NCBI GenBank assembly: GCA_014058405.1
Contig: CP047423.1
Span: 1,612,001 to 1,676,000 of the forward strand
Direction of reading: 5' to 3'
Source: Candidatus Nitrospira kreftii
Lineage (GTDB): Bacteria; Nitrospirota; Nitrospiria; Nitrospirales; Nitrospiraceae
DNA: 64,000 bases
A program made the translations under genes and the position numbers. The notes under the pieces are model-generated. The model saw only the letters and a program-made list of their open reading frames with translations, was not told the DNA's origin and did no database searches. Of this stretch, positions 7,909-17,160 are shown piece after piece (position 1 is the stretch's first letter; each line of letters starts with the position of its first letter).

Positions 7909-10901
7909 GAACTGCAGCCTGTTGCTGCACTATCGGCAAATGAGCGAACTAAGAATCCTGATGGCGTCAGTCGTCGAAGAGAGAGAACCATCGTCGCATC
8001 CTTTGACATGACCAGTGGTGGCTGTGTATTCCATCCGCGGCTCCGTACCATCAAGCGAGACGCATGCTCCTCTGTCTCCGCTCCCGTCCAGTGCTCCATC
8101 GCAACCGGGCTGCTGAGCCATCCGCCCGGTTCGGAGGGGATTGCATCACGTCCAGCAAGAATGAACGTGCTCTGTTCGCCACCCGCCAAGGCCACACAGC
8201 GATTTTGCAACAGCACCTGCGGAGGACTGACCTTTGATGCAAGCTGTCCGACCGTGCCGCTGAGATTCGAGGTCGGTGATTGAATGGTCACCGTGCCACT
8301 CAACCCAAATCGTGATGACGCATCGACGATGCTGGTTGGATCCTTTAAAAACAGTGGCGTCGTAATCTCGATATTGCCACCGTTCCCTTGATCCGCATTT
8401 GCGCGAATCTGGGCGTTCTGCAGAACGACCGTTTTCGGATCGATGGTGATATTGCCGCCTGCCGTAGACGGGCCGCCCTGGACCGACGAACTGATCTGAC
8501 CGTTGGCCACGCGTATGAGATCGACAGCTTTGATATGGATATTCCCGCCACTGGCCAGCTTGGCTTCTGTTGTGACTGAGCTGTATTGCATGTCAAACCG
8601 TTGTCCAGCATCAATGGAGATATTACCCGCGTTGCCAGGACCAGTGCTACGAGCCGATACAGATGCGCCGTCTTGGATCGTCACAGACTGCGTGGCTGTT
8701 AGAATGGTGTTGCCGCCGGCCCCATTATTCGTTGTGCCGCTGTTAATGGTTCCGCCGTTGTTAAGATCCAATGAGTCAGTCCTTATGGTAATAAGGCCAG
8801 CATTTCCACAGGGACCAAGGCATAGATCACTGCCAACAGTGCGAGAGTAAATCCCACTACCACGTGTACTTCCAATTTCAAGGGAAGCATTGGGAACTTC
8901 AGACTGACTTTGTCCAGATATTGTCACCAAATTTGAAGAAATTGAGATATCGCCAGCATTTCCGCTGTTATTTGTGCTCGTATTGATTAAGGCTCCCCCA
9001 AGTATCTGTAGCTCAGGGGTGGTTACCTTGATCGGCCCGGAGCCTCCGGCGCCTTTCGGCCCTGGGCCTAAGGCGTAAAAGTTGCTCACAATCGCTGATG
9101 GAAGGCTTGTTCGATTATCTCGACCATCGAGCGTGAGACGTTCTGAGGCGGTGATCTTAATTTCTCCTGCTTTTCCGTTACCAAGGGTGGATGTCTGAAT
9201 CCGGCTTCCTCCTGTTAACTCCACGACCCTTGCGTTGGTGGTAATGTCTCCGCCTGGATCAACCACTGTGTTGCTGTTCAAAACTGAAGCAAAATCAAGT
9301 CTCAACTGGTCAGCATTCACTGTTACACTGGTTGCTCCAATCCCGCCGTCAACACTCACGAAACTGTTTCCAATAATGCTGACATTGTGCCCTTCTAGAG
9401 TCATGTTTCCGCCCTGAGCGGTAAACCCAGCTTCAGTGGAAATAGTCGCTGCCGGACCGATCTGTAATGTCTCAGTCGCCTTCATGGTGAGGTTACCTGC
9501 GGAACCCCTGACATCCTGCCCCAGTAGTTGTCCGAAGCGGAAGTTTCCGGTAGCAATATTTGGCCCCTCTATTTTGATGTCAGTACCCTGAATGGTGACA
9601 TCGCCACCATGCCCTATTCCGGCGGTTCCAGTATCAATGAAGAAAGCTTCGTTGATAGCATGGAGATTGCCGGTCGTGATCGCAACGTTCCCGGCCGAGC
9701 CTGTTCCCGACGTGTGAGTGTCAATTAATGCGACTACTATACCCTCATCTAAAGAGCTTGTAGTGGCCTCTAGATTGCCGGAATGGATATTGATTGACCC
9801 AGCATGGCCAGTGCCGGTCGTTCTTGCCGTGAGTGCAGGCGAAAGATCATTGGCCATAGACATATCGCCGGTTACATTGATGTCTATGGCAATAGGTGAT
9901 CCATCGGCATTGTTCGTATCGGACGAGATAGTGGCATCGTTGATGGTGAGCTGCCCCCCGCGAATGCGCACCGTTCCTGCCGTATTCGCTGAGGTATCGA
10001 GTAGAGCACCTTGTGAGAGCCTGATATTCCCCATCGCCATCCCAAATATCGGCGTGAAATTAACGGCTGAAATTTCACCAGGTGATGTCGCACTGGCAAG
10101 ATTAATCTGACCGCCAGCAGCTGACAGGTGACCCTCTGATACCATAATTCCACCCGGCACTGAGGTTTCATGGCCGGTATCTGGATTGGTATAGCTGAAT
10201 CCCTGGTTGCCACTTATAAAGGAAAGGGCCTGACCATCGGATACAGATAGTTTACTTCCTTGGACTGCAATAGCGGAACTTGGATTCAAAAATCCAAACG
10301 CAGCAATCGGTGATGAACTTAAGAGTGCGTCTGTTACAGCATTGGGAGTAGCGTTGAACAGCACGTTGTCCGCTAGGTGAAGATAATTTGCCGTTGTGAA
10401 CGTCACCGATCCTCCGATATTCAGCGATGCAGCGGGGCCAAAGACAATGCCCGATGGATTCATCAAAAAGAGACTCGCATTCCCAAATCCAGTGGTTTGA
10501 ATTGTTCCGAAAATGACCGATGGATTCTGGTTCGTAACACGAGCAAGGATATTGGCTGTCGGCAATCCAGCCGCGAAGGGAGTACCATTGAGATCAAAGG
10601 ATACCCCATTATGGAAGTTTGCAATGTTGTTCCTTGGGACACTGAAGTCGCCGAAGCTATGGAATAGATTCGGTCCACCGCCTGGTCTGATTCCCCCTAC
10701 GATATCGTATTGAGTGTTACCATCTGCAGCAGGATGCGCTGCACTGACTTGGGTATGTAGCCCGGATGGTGTGATGGGAGACTCTGCGTGAGCAGTGTGT
10801 ATAAAAGGAACACAGACCAACCACAGTGAGCAAGACCCTAAGGTTAGTGCTGAAAACAACAGGCTGGAAATCAGCATCTCATGGTTGAAGAGAGAGATCA
10901 T
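7905..10901 (-). CDS. TpsA filamentous haemagglutinin-like exoprotein
   Basis: This 998-residue protein is the probable cargo of the adjacent TpsB. A long signal peptide ends at HTAHA (about residue 39). The N-terminal TPS secretion domain carries its hallmark motifs: GGGPNLFHSFGDFSV, NPSGIVFGPAASL and GGSVTFTTANYL. The remainder is a repetitive beta-helix with many NAGNISI-like turns. The C-terminus has the tail seen in cyanobacterial relatives: PPQVLLQNRCVAL, STFILAGRD and EPGGWLSSP. No known toxin or peptidase domain is seen at the C-terminus, so an adhesin or matrix role is more likely than contact-dependent inhibition. A truncated paralog lies at 14.6-17.2 kb. Confidence 0.92.
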   Translation of the reverse strand: MISLFNHEMLISSLLFSALTLGSCSLWLVCVPFIHTAHAESPITPSGLHTQVSAAHPAADGNTQYDIVGGIRPGGGPNLFHSFGDFSVPRNNIANFHNGVSFDLNGTPFAAGLPTANILARVTNQNPSVIFGTIQTTGFGNASLFLMNPSGIVFGPAASLNIGGSVTFTTANYLHLADNVLFNATPNAVTDALLSSSPIAAFGFLNPSSAIAVQGSKLSVSDGQALSFISGNQGFSYTNPDTGHETSVPGGIMVSEGHLSAAGGQINLASATSPGEISAVNFTPIFGMAMGNIRLSQGALLDTSANTAGTVRIRGGQLTINDATISSDTNNADGSPIAIDINVTGDMSMANDLSPALTARTTGTGHAGSINIHSGNLEATTSSLDEGIVVALIDTHTSGTGSAGNVAITTGNLHAINEAFFIDTGTAGIGHGGDVTIQGTDIKIEGPNIATGNFRFGQLLGQDVRGSAGNLTMKATETLQIGPAATISTEAGFTAQGGNMTLEGHNVSIIGNSFVSVDGGIGATSVTVNADQLRLDFASVLNSNTVVDPGGDITTNARVVELTGGSRIQTSTLGNGKAGEIKITASERLTLDGRDNRTSLPSAIVSNFYALGPGPKGAGGSGPIKVTTPELQILGGALINTSTNNSGNAGDISISSNLVTISGQSQSEVPNASLEIGSTRGSGIYSRTVGSDLCLGPCGNAGLITIRTDSLDLNNGGTINSGTTNNGAGGNTILTATQSVTIQDGASVSARSTGPGNAGNISIDAGQRFDMQYSSVTTEAKLASGGNIHIKAVDLIRVANGQISSSVQGGPSTAGGNITIDPKTVVLQNAQIRANADQGNGGNIEITTPLFLKDPTSIVDASSRFGLSGTVTIQSPTSNLSGTVGQLASKVSPPQVLLQNRCVALAGGEQSTFILAGRDAIPSEPGGWLSSPVAMEHWTGAETEEHASRLMVRSRGWNTQPPLVMSKDATMVLSLRRLTPSGFLVRSFADSAATGCSS

Positions 10902-11026
10902 GATTCATGCCCCCACGTTCTCATCAGAACAGGAGTTACCTGGAAACATTGAGGCTTCGGCTTCAAATCAAGTGACACAGAACCTCTCTTGTGGAAAGTT
11001 TCGTTTAGCGATCTATACAAGAAACG

Positions 11027-11413
11027 TTAATAGCCGCAGCCAGTACAGGTGCAAGAACCGACAGAACTGCCGGCACTCGACTGTCTCCAAACGGTTTTAC
11101 AAGGCTTGCCGCATTCCGTACCAGGAAGATAGCTGCATTTAGCGCTATTGCTGCTACATGTGGCATTGCCAGGACAAGGTATGTTGTTACCATTGACATT
11201 TTTGCAGATAGTTCCTGTTGGGATTGATCCAGAATAAGGCCAAATAGAATTACAGGCTCCAACTCCGCCTCCGGGACCCGTGAGATGACCTGGCTGCATT
11301 CCAGGGCCACATTTGACTGCCACCTCGTTGGTACATCCTTGTACGATGACCGCAAAGAGTATCCCTAGGAAGATGATTGGCCAATCTATTTTTAGCCATG
11401 TACTGATGCGCAT
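11027..11413 (-). CDS. cysteine-rich putative lipoprotein
   Basis: The start at 11413 is chosen because AGAGGAGG lies at the right distance upstream and because it places the gene after the stop of the preceding gene; a longer frame to 11545 would overlap that gene. The 128-residue product has a hydrophobic segment and a lipobox-like VIVQGC around residue 28. The mature part has 11 further cysteines in about 100 residues, spread as CPGNATC, GKPCKT and CTCTGC, with many Gly, Ser and Asn. I do not recognise a family. The cysteine density suggests a disulfide-stabilised envelope protein. It stands between the cysteine peptidase genes and tpsA and is read in the same direction. Confidence 0.72.
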   Translation of the reverse strand: MRISTWLKIDWPIIFLGILFAVIVQGCTNEVAVKCGPGMQPGHLTGPGGGVGACNSIWPYSGSIPTGTICKNVNGNNIPCPGNATCSSNSAKCSYLPGTECGKPCKTVWRQSSAGSSVGSCTCTGCGY

Positions 11414-11435
11414 CAAAGCCTCCTCTTTATTTTTA

Positions 11436-12203
11436 TTACTCGTGTATGGAGGAATCATTATGTTCTCTCGGCATGTCATACTTGTTGCTATTCGCTTCCT
11501 TGGTAAGGGCCTTAAATATATCCTTCGCAGGTTGGAGTGATGCATCGTTCAGAGCCTTCAAGGCATGTTCCAGGCCGCGATCCAGATCTACATCTATGAT
11601 CATAAAGGCACAGGTGTTTCCTCGGCGACCACCGAGAAACCGTTTCTTCAGTGCTGGAATTGAGATGACGAAAAAATCACAGTGGTGGTATCGGGCAAGC
11701 AGTGGTTTTCGAGCCTCGCTCAAGATGCGACTCGGTATCGCAAAGTTTGCACCAAGTTGCGAGAAGCTGGCAGAGACCTCGGTGCCCGTCTTGTCCACAT
11801 CACTACGTACTAGCGCTGCAGATGGAATCAATCCCTCTTTCTGAGGCACCACAATTGGATAAATATAGGTGTTCGTTTGTGAGAGAAGTGGCCAAGGATC
11901 CGTTCCATCATAGGCACGAAGACCGTCTAAGCGGACGTAATACACAGGTAATCGGTTTTGACTGTCTACTTGTGCAGACTTTAGCTGTGCAAGTGATTCA
12001 AATCCTAACTCACGTGCACGCCTTTCTAACTTTTCATTGGGGAGGTCTTGGTTTGAGTATAGTAGTTTTAGCTTTTCCTCAATGACTGCTGTTGGCTTGA
12101 ACTCTAATTTTTGATCAACTGGGTTGTCTGCTAAGGCCTCCCGGGAACAGAACGGGATTAGGGCAAGGACGGCAGTCATAAACATTGCCTGGTGAAGCCT
12201 CAT
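11436..12203 (-). CDS. exported protein of unknown function
   Basis: This 255-residue protein has a signal peptide (about residues 1-25, ending REALA). The rest is a mixed alpha/beta sequence with a short charged helix (ELGFESLAQLKSAQ) and a C-terminal part with RFLGGRRGNTCAFMIIDVDL. I recognise no family. The start overlaps the stop of the upstream cysteine peptidase gene by 4 bp (ATGA), so the two are translationally coupled and probably function together, for example as peptidase and inhibitor or chaperone; that pairing is inference only. The cysteine-rich lipoprotein gene starts 22 bp after its stop. Confidence 0.75.
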   Translation of the reverse strand: MRLHQAMFMTAVLALIPFCSREALADNPVDQKLEFKPTAVIEEKLKLLYSNQDLPNEKLERRARELGFESLAQLKSAQVDSQNRLPVYYVRLDGLRAYDGTDPWPLLSQTNTYIYPIVVPQKEGLIPSAALVRSDVDKTGTEVSASFSQLGANFAIPSRILSEARKPLLARYHHCDFFVISIPALKKRFLGGRRGNTCAFMIIDVDLDRGLEHALKALNDASLQPAKDIFKALTKEANSNKYDMPREHNDSSIHE

Positions 12204-13066
12204 GGTTCTACCTTGTCTTCCGGAGGATTAATATAGACATAGTTGACGTCGTGTTCGTGGATCTCTCCATTCCATCGCCCCTGCGCATAACTTTCATAGG
12301 TCCATAGTTGGTACGCTGCAGGAGAGCGTTGCTCATCGTTTAGTTGGGTAGACGTCCAGGAGTGATCATATATCCAGAGAGACAGCTCGTCCGTGTCAGG
12401 ATCATAGTCGTAGTCCCCGACAACAAAGGAATGACCTCCACCTCCGACATAGCGTAAAATAAATACAAACGGCCCATTGCGACAAAGCTGGGCAGCAAGC
12501 TTTTCCCGTTCAAGCGGGCCCTGCACCATTAGCCAGTTAAATCCATATTCTTCGAATGCCCAACTTGGTAACCCATTCGTTTGACAACCGCTGTTGCCGC
12601 AGCAGTTACCAATTGATGGCTGCTCTTTTGCAACGATTGCAGTGACGATATCGCACTGATTTGGAGAAGCCGAGTTTGTCTGATACTTCATTACAGTTTC
12701 AGCACTTGCTGCCCAACACCAGGAGCTAGTGCGTTGTGCTATAGCATCAACCTCTTTGTTTTCCGTGCGGCAGTAGTCATCTGTGGTGTTTTGCACAGGA
12801 ATGACAAAACGAGTTCGAGATGAAGATCCGGAAGAATAGGGTTCAAGTAGACTTCTACTAGCGGTGGGTGTTCCCAGTCCAGATGGTTTCTTCCCTAACG
12901 GCTTACTCGGCAGGGTGCTTTGATCAACAAACTTTCCTCCGCGTGGGGCCTTCTGTGGGCTATCTGCTGCACATTCAATATTGATTTTGTTTGTAAAGAG
13001 TTTAGTTTCGCATCCGGAAATCAATAGTGTACAAAGCCCTACAATGGAACAGAGTGTACGATTCAT
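12200..13066 (-). CDS. papain-like cysteine peptidase, lipoprotein (C39/C70-like)
   Basis: This 288-residue protein has a lipoprotein signal peptide with LLISGC (Cys at about residue 19), so it should be attached to the envelope. After a low-complexity linker (about 40-90) comes a papain-like domain. The oxyanion Gln and catalytic Cys are in AQRTSSWCWAASAETVMKY, the His in GGGGHSFVVGDYD and the likely Asp in WIYDHSW. This arrangement matches the papain-like family containing AvrRpt2 (C70) and the bacterial C39-like proteins. A run of Cys (GNCCGNSGC) lies in between. The start is supported by GAGGAGATATC just upstream. It is the first gene of the leftward TPS-associated gene set and overlaps the next gene by 4 bp. 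Confidence 0.85.
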   Translation of the reverse strand: MNRTLCSIVGLCTLLISGCETKLFTNKINIECAADSPQKAPRGGKFVDQSTLPSKPLGKKPSGLGTPTASRSLLEPYSSGSSSRTRFVIPVQNTTDDYCRTENKEVDAIAQRTSSWCWAASAETVMKYQTNSASPNQCDIVTAIVAKEQPSIGNCCGNSGCQTNGLPSWAFEEYGFNWLMVQGPLEREKLAAQLCRNGPFVFILRYVGGGGHSFVVGDYDYDPDTDELSLWIYDHSWTSTQLNDEQRSPAAYQLWTYESYAQGRWNGEIHEHDVNYVYINPPEDKVEP

Positions 13067-13750
13067 GATATCTCCTCATCAGTGAGTCGAATCACGCGGC
13101 GTATGGCGCTCTTGGTAATCCTGTCGCCTATCTTGCACAATACCCATTTACGGTGATTCCTCTCTCCCTCATCGCCTGATCAAAAACTTCCAACTAATAA
13201 CCTACAGTAGCATCTTGTAGACCTAGTCCTGTCAGGCTCAAGCGGCTAGATTTCGGCCCTGTAGTATAGATTCATTCGACTCAAGTCAAGCTCTAATATC
13301 CTCGCCATGGTTCTCATTCTCCGGCTGAGTAGCGCTGCCCCGCATGTAGCTCTTCCGGTTTGGTCCTCGTATTCTCTTGTTCTCTTGCGAGCATGGTGTA
13401 TTTCAGCAAACGTCGTCTGAGAGAAAGGAATTGGAAGCCGGTGTTTTTGAGATTCACAGTGTGACGATCCATCATGACTTCCCAGGACTTCCTTCCCTAA
13501 TCTCATCGGCCCTCTGGGCAAGTGGATCTAGCAAGGTACAGGCCATTTGTGCGCACCAGGCCAGCTGCATTCTCATCTGATGAAAATACGTAGTCCGTGT
13601 GCGCTGTTACCGATTCCTCAATCGAATGGGTCGCTACGTAGGAGTTTGAAGGAGGGGAGGTGAGGTGAATCCAAAAGGATTCACCTCGAATCTATTTAGA
13701 TTCAGTTCATCACGTTAAATTTATAGGTTCTATAGGGCGAGTCACAGTCA
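13067..13750. other. intergenic region upstream of the TPS locus, with two tandem hairpins
   Basis: No gene is supported in these 680 bp. The leftward promoter of the TPS locus should be within 13067-13300, but I cannot assign boxes with confidence. At 13662-13687 lies a perfect 11-bp hairpin (GAGGTGAATCC, loop AAAA, GGATTCACCTC), followed immediately at 13688-13703 by GAATCT-attt-AGATTC. The sequence ATAGATTCATTCGAC at 13264-13278 resembles ATAGATTCATCCGAC at 2967-2981, on the other side of the locus. Confidence 0.5.
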
Positions 13751-13803
13751 GGAGGGACAGCCTGAGAGGCCGATTGCAAATGTTCAAACCAAGAAGCCTG
13801 GTA
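13751..13803 (-). pseudogene. isolated tpsA 3'-end remnant
   Basis: Read on the minus strand this stretch gives PGFLV-stop-TFAIGLSGCPS-stop. That is nearly identical to the last residues of the truncated tpsA paralog ending at 14644 (PGFLVRIFAIGHTGCPS). The Arg codon has become TGA and no upstream tpsA coding sequence continues beyond about 13803. It is therefore a leftover tail of another tpsA copy. The vapBC-like pair lies between this tail and the 14644 copy. Confidence 0.75.
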
Positions 13804-13844
13804 GAGTCAATGCGCAGGCGCACGCTTGATCAATCACCAAAGCG

Positions 13845-14182
13845 CTATGCTGACAGCCACCGGACGGTGATCAGATGCTCAACGGCGTGGAATTCAGGAT
13901 CACTGGTCAGCACTGTTGCAGATAAACGACGGGCTGTCGCGATGCAAAATGCGTCCGCGTAGGAGATCGGATACTCACTCTTGAGCTCTGCTGCCTCTCG
14001 CACCAAGGCGGGGTCCACCGGGACCAGTTCGATCGGCAGTTGTTCCAGAAGATGAAGGGCTTCAGCAGCTCGAGTCGAGCCAACCTTACGCTTGACGATG
14101 TAGAAGAACTCACCTCAATTGACTCAGTTCAGGAAGGCTTTGGTTCCGGCCCGCTGCTATCGAGGATGAGCTTTTTGCTCAC
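13845..14182 (-). pseudogene. VapC-type PIN toxin, internally deleted
   Basis: A GTG start at 14182 overlaps the end of the antitoxin gene and encodes SKKLILDSS, the first PIN strand with its catalytic Asp. The frame then meets TGA at 14129-14131. From about 14111 another frame encodes EFFYIVKRKVGSTRAAEAL, then SYADAFCIATARRL and LTSDPEFHAVEHL, ending at TAG 13845. This is the rest of a PIN domain with its conserved Glu and two Asp residues. Roughly 30 or more residues between the LDSS strand and the GEFFYIVKRK helix are missing and the frame is changed, so the ribonuclease cannot be functional. The antitoxin gene next to it is intact. Confidence 0.8.
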
Positions 14183-14408
14183 GGCGGGCCTCCTCTCGGT
14201 GTTCATGGCGGAGGTCGTCCGTCAGAGAGAACTTGCCGGTGAGAAAGCCAGTGGCTGCCGCAATTGGATCGTCTGCAGCCGGGACCACGATCAGCCGACC
14301 ACCCTCTTCGAACAATTGTACCTTACCGCCGGCTTTGAACCCAAGCTTGCGACGAAGTTGCCGAGGAATCAGAATCTGGCCTTTTGATGAGATTTGGGAT
14401 ACGGGCAT
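14157..14408 (-). CDS. AbrB/MazE-family antitoxin (VapB-like)
   Basis: The 83-residue product begins MPVSQISSKGQILIP, the swapped-hairpin AbrB DNA-binding motif, followed by LRRKLGFKAGGKVQLFEEG. I prefer the ATG at 14408 because GGAG lies 9 bp upstream; an in-frame ATG at 14423 is possible. It should bind its own promoter and neutralise the cognate PIN toxin. The cognate toxin reading frame, starting 26 bp inside the antitoxin gene, is broken, so the antitoxin is now an orphan. The C-terminal part is rich in charged residues (RHEHREEARREQK), as usual for the toxin-binding tail. Confidence 0.85.
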   Translation of the reverse strand: MPVSQISSKGQILIPRQLRRKLGFKAGGKVQLFEEGGRLIVVPAADDPIAAATGFLTGKFSLTDDLRHEHREEARREQKAHPR

Positions 14409-14429
14409 ATGTGATGTCTCCATTTATTA

Positions 14430-14441
14430 GGTAAGTATACC
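14430..14441 (-). promoter_or_regulatory. probable -10 box and operator of the vapB-like gene
   Basis: On the minus strand TATACT (14439-14434) is a near-consensus -10 element about 26 bp before the antitoxin start. The surrounding GGTA-agta-TACC is an interrupted inverted repeat and could be the autoregulatory operator. No clear -35 is seen in the T-rich sequence upstream. This is inferred from sequence alone. Confidence 0.4.
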
Positions 14442-14643
14442 AATAAAAAAAAGAAGGGTCTATTTGAATTATTGGGTCACACTTAGTAAATCAGCAAAGT
14501 GGATAAGCTCGGCGTGTAGCCTGAGTTCGTTTCGAATGGTTATCCAGATGATGGGCGCTCCGGCGTTCGGCAACAAGGAATTGTAGCGCTATAAAGGAAA
14601 GGTCGTTACCAGAAACAGCTGGTGGAAAGAGGAGGCATCATGG

Positions 14644-17160
14644 TCAGGAGGGACAGCCTGTGTGGCCGATTGCAAATATCCGAACTAAGAACCCAGGCGG
14701 TGTGAGTCCTCGAAGTGAGAGAATCTGGCCCTCGTCCGTGGAGGCGATCACGACCGCTGATTGATTCGGTTTCATCCTGCGCACCATTAACCCCGAGGCA
14801 TGCTCCTCCGCTTTCTCTTCCGTCCAGTCTTCCATCGAGACAGGGCTGCTCAGCCATCCACCTGGTTCGGCAGGGACGGTGTCCCGTCCGGTTAGAATAA
14901 AGGTGCTGTGTGTGCCGGGCGCCGAGGCAACGCACCGATTCTGTAAAAGAACCTGAGGTGGAGCAATTTTTGACACGAGCTGTCCAACGGCGCCGCTCAA
15001 GTTCGACGTGGGTGATTGAATCGTCACGGTCCCGCTCGGCCCACGTTCCGATGAGGCGCTTACGACGCTGGTAGGATCGGCCATGAATAGGGGAGTGACG
15101 AAGGTAATGTTTCCACCGGCCCCCCCGACGGCCTTCGCAGTGACCTCGCTCCCTTGTAAGATCACCACCTTGGGATCGATGAAGATATTTCCACCGTTTC
15201 CCTCGGCTCCAAGCACGGAGGTGCTGATGGTGCTATCCACGATCCGAATACGGTCGACGGCACGAATATCGATGTTCCCGCCGTTCGCCTGTGGCGACTG
15301 AGTCGTTGTAGTAATCGAAGAACCATTGGTCACATCGAACTGCCGACCGGCGCTGAGCGTGATATTGCCAGCATTGGCTATGCCGGAGCGTGAAGTTGTC
15401 GGATCGACAAGGCTGCTGGCTGTGATTGAGGCGCCGTTGGTCATCGTGACTTGATCCGTTGCGTTGATGCTGATCGAGCCACCGATCGCGGTGGAGGCCG
15501 GCCCTTTCGTGGAGGCAGAAATAGTTCCCCCGTTTTGTAGTGTCAGGGTATGAGCGTCTATAGAGACATTCCCCGCATGGCCGAGTCCCTCCGTGCTGGT
15601 AAAGATGCCGCTTCCTTGCCCATCGATTTGTACGGAGTTCGCCGGAACTGTTTGACCTTGGACGCTGATTGCTCCGCCATGACCGACTGGGATTTCTCCT
15701 GAAATAGGATCGACCACGCTTCCGCTTAAAAGGGCGGCTCCACCTGACAGTTGCAGCGTATCTGTGAAGAGACTGAGTCGGCCTGCATTGCCGGAGCCGG
15801 TTGTGCCGGTGATGAGCATGCTCGACTCAGTGAGTACCACATCGCGACTCCTGATAATTAAGTCTGCCGCTTTGGCAGGCCCAGCCGTGCCGGTTTCAAT
15901 AATTGCACCCCCTGTAAGGTTTAGGCGACCGGTAGTTGTGATGGTAATAGGCTCAGCTACCTGCGGGGTGGTGAAATTATTGCCCAGAATCGACGCGCTA
16001 TTTTGCAGGAGCAGATTGTTGGCTGTGATCCGGATTCCTCCAAGTCTTCCCGTTCCTTGGGATGAGGTGTAGACGTATGAGTCATTGGCACGAATGTCTC
16101 CGTGTGGCGCGTCCATGCTTATGGAGCCGGTGTTCCCGCTGCTCATTTGTGATTGGGTGGTCACGGAAGAAAATTCTGCAAGAGTGATGTTCCCTTGGTG
16201 GCTCTGGAGCGTGATATCTCCAGCGTGTCCCGAAGAGCGTATTGATGAGGAAATAATAAGGGCTCCAGAATCTAACGCGATGTCTCCTTGAGCATTCAAG
16301 CGAATGTGACCGGCGTTTGCCGTTGTTGTGGCTTCTGTCGTCAGCTCAGAGGAATGAGTGATGTGAACCGAATTCGTGTCGACGGAAATCTCTCCAGCCG
16401 TCGAGGAGAGTTTTGAGGAATCGATAACCAGGTGACCTCCTCGAATACGGATCGAGCCGCCACTCTCGCCACGGGTGTCGATGCTCGATTGTTGCGAGAC
16501 CTGAACGACACCAAATGTCGAAAAAGTGCGACCGTTGATGTTGCCAGTTGGGTGCAAGGTTTTCGCGAGAATCTCTCCCCGGGAAGCCACACTGGCTATA
16601 TTGACCTGACCATCTGATGCGACAAGGTGTCCGCCAGTTATCGTCACTCCGTCTGGCACAGCGGCAGCGGCACTCGTATGTGGGTCGATATACGTGAAAC
16701 CTTGGTTGCCGCCGAGTAGGGAAATGGACTGGTCGGGCTGAACGGTTAAGGTGCCTTCTTGAACAGCGATGGCCGTTGGGTTGGACTGCAGAAATCCAAA
16801 GGCTGTGACAGGGGCACTGGTCAAGAGGCTCGTCGCGCTGGGGTCCGCGTGGAAGATTCCGGAATTTGTGCCGTGCTGCTCTGCGAGTCGTAGATAGTTT
16901 GCCGTGGTGAACGCGACCGAACCGCCCACGTGTAACGTCGCGGTGGGCCCGAAGACGATACCGGCTGGATTAACAAGAAAAAAGTTTGCACCAGGGTAAC
17001 TCATAGTGTCGATGGTGCCAAAGATACTCGACGGATGGTCTCCGGTGACTCGGCTCAGAATATTGATGGTCGCGATGGTCGGAGTCGTATTCAGAAACTG
17101 CGCGGTATCGCCAGGTCCAACGCTGAATTGGTTGAAACTGTGAAAGAGGTTTGCCCCATT
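14644..17160 (-). pseudogene. tpsA paralog lacking its 5' end
   Basis: From about 17160 the frame reads NGANLFHSFNQFSVGPGD, continues through VNPAGIVFGPTATL and GGSVAFTTANYL, and is open to the stop at 14644. The C-terminal region closely matches the intact TpsA (PPQVLLQNRCVAS, TGRDTVPAEPGGWLSSP). The signal peptide and the first strands of the TPS domain are missing, because radC sequence begins at about 17160. In this frame a TAA occurs 18 bp before the homology starts. The first ATG is at 17004, inside the TPS domain. Without a signal peptide the product cannot reach TpsB. The long undamaged frame suggests the truncation is recent. Confidence 0.82.
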
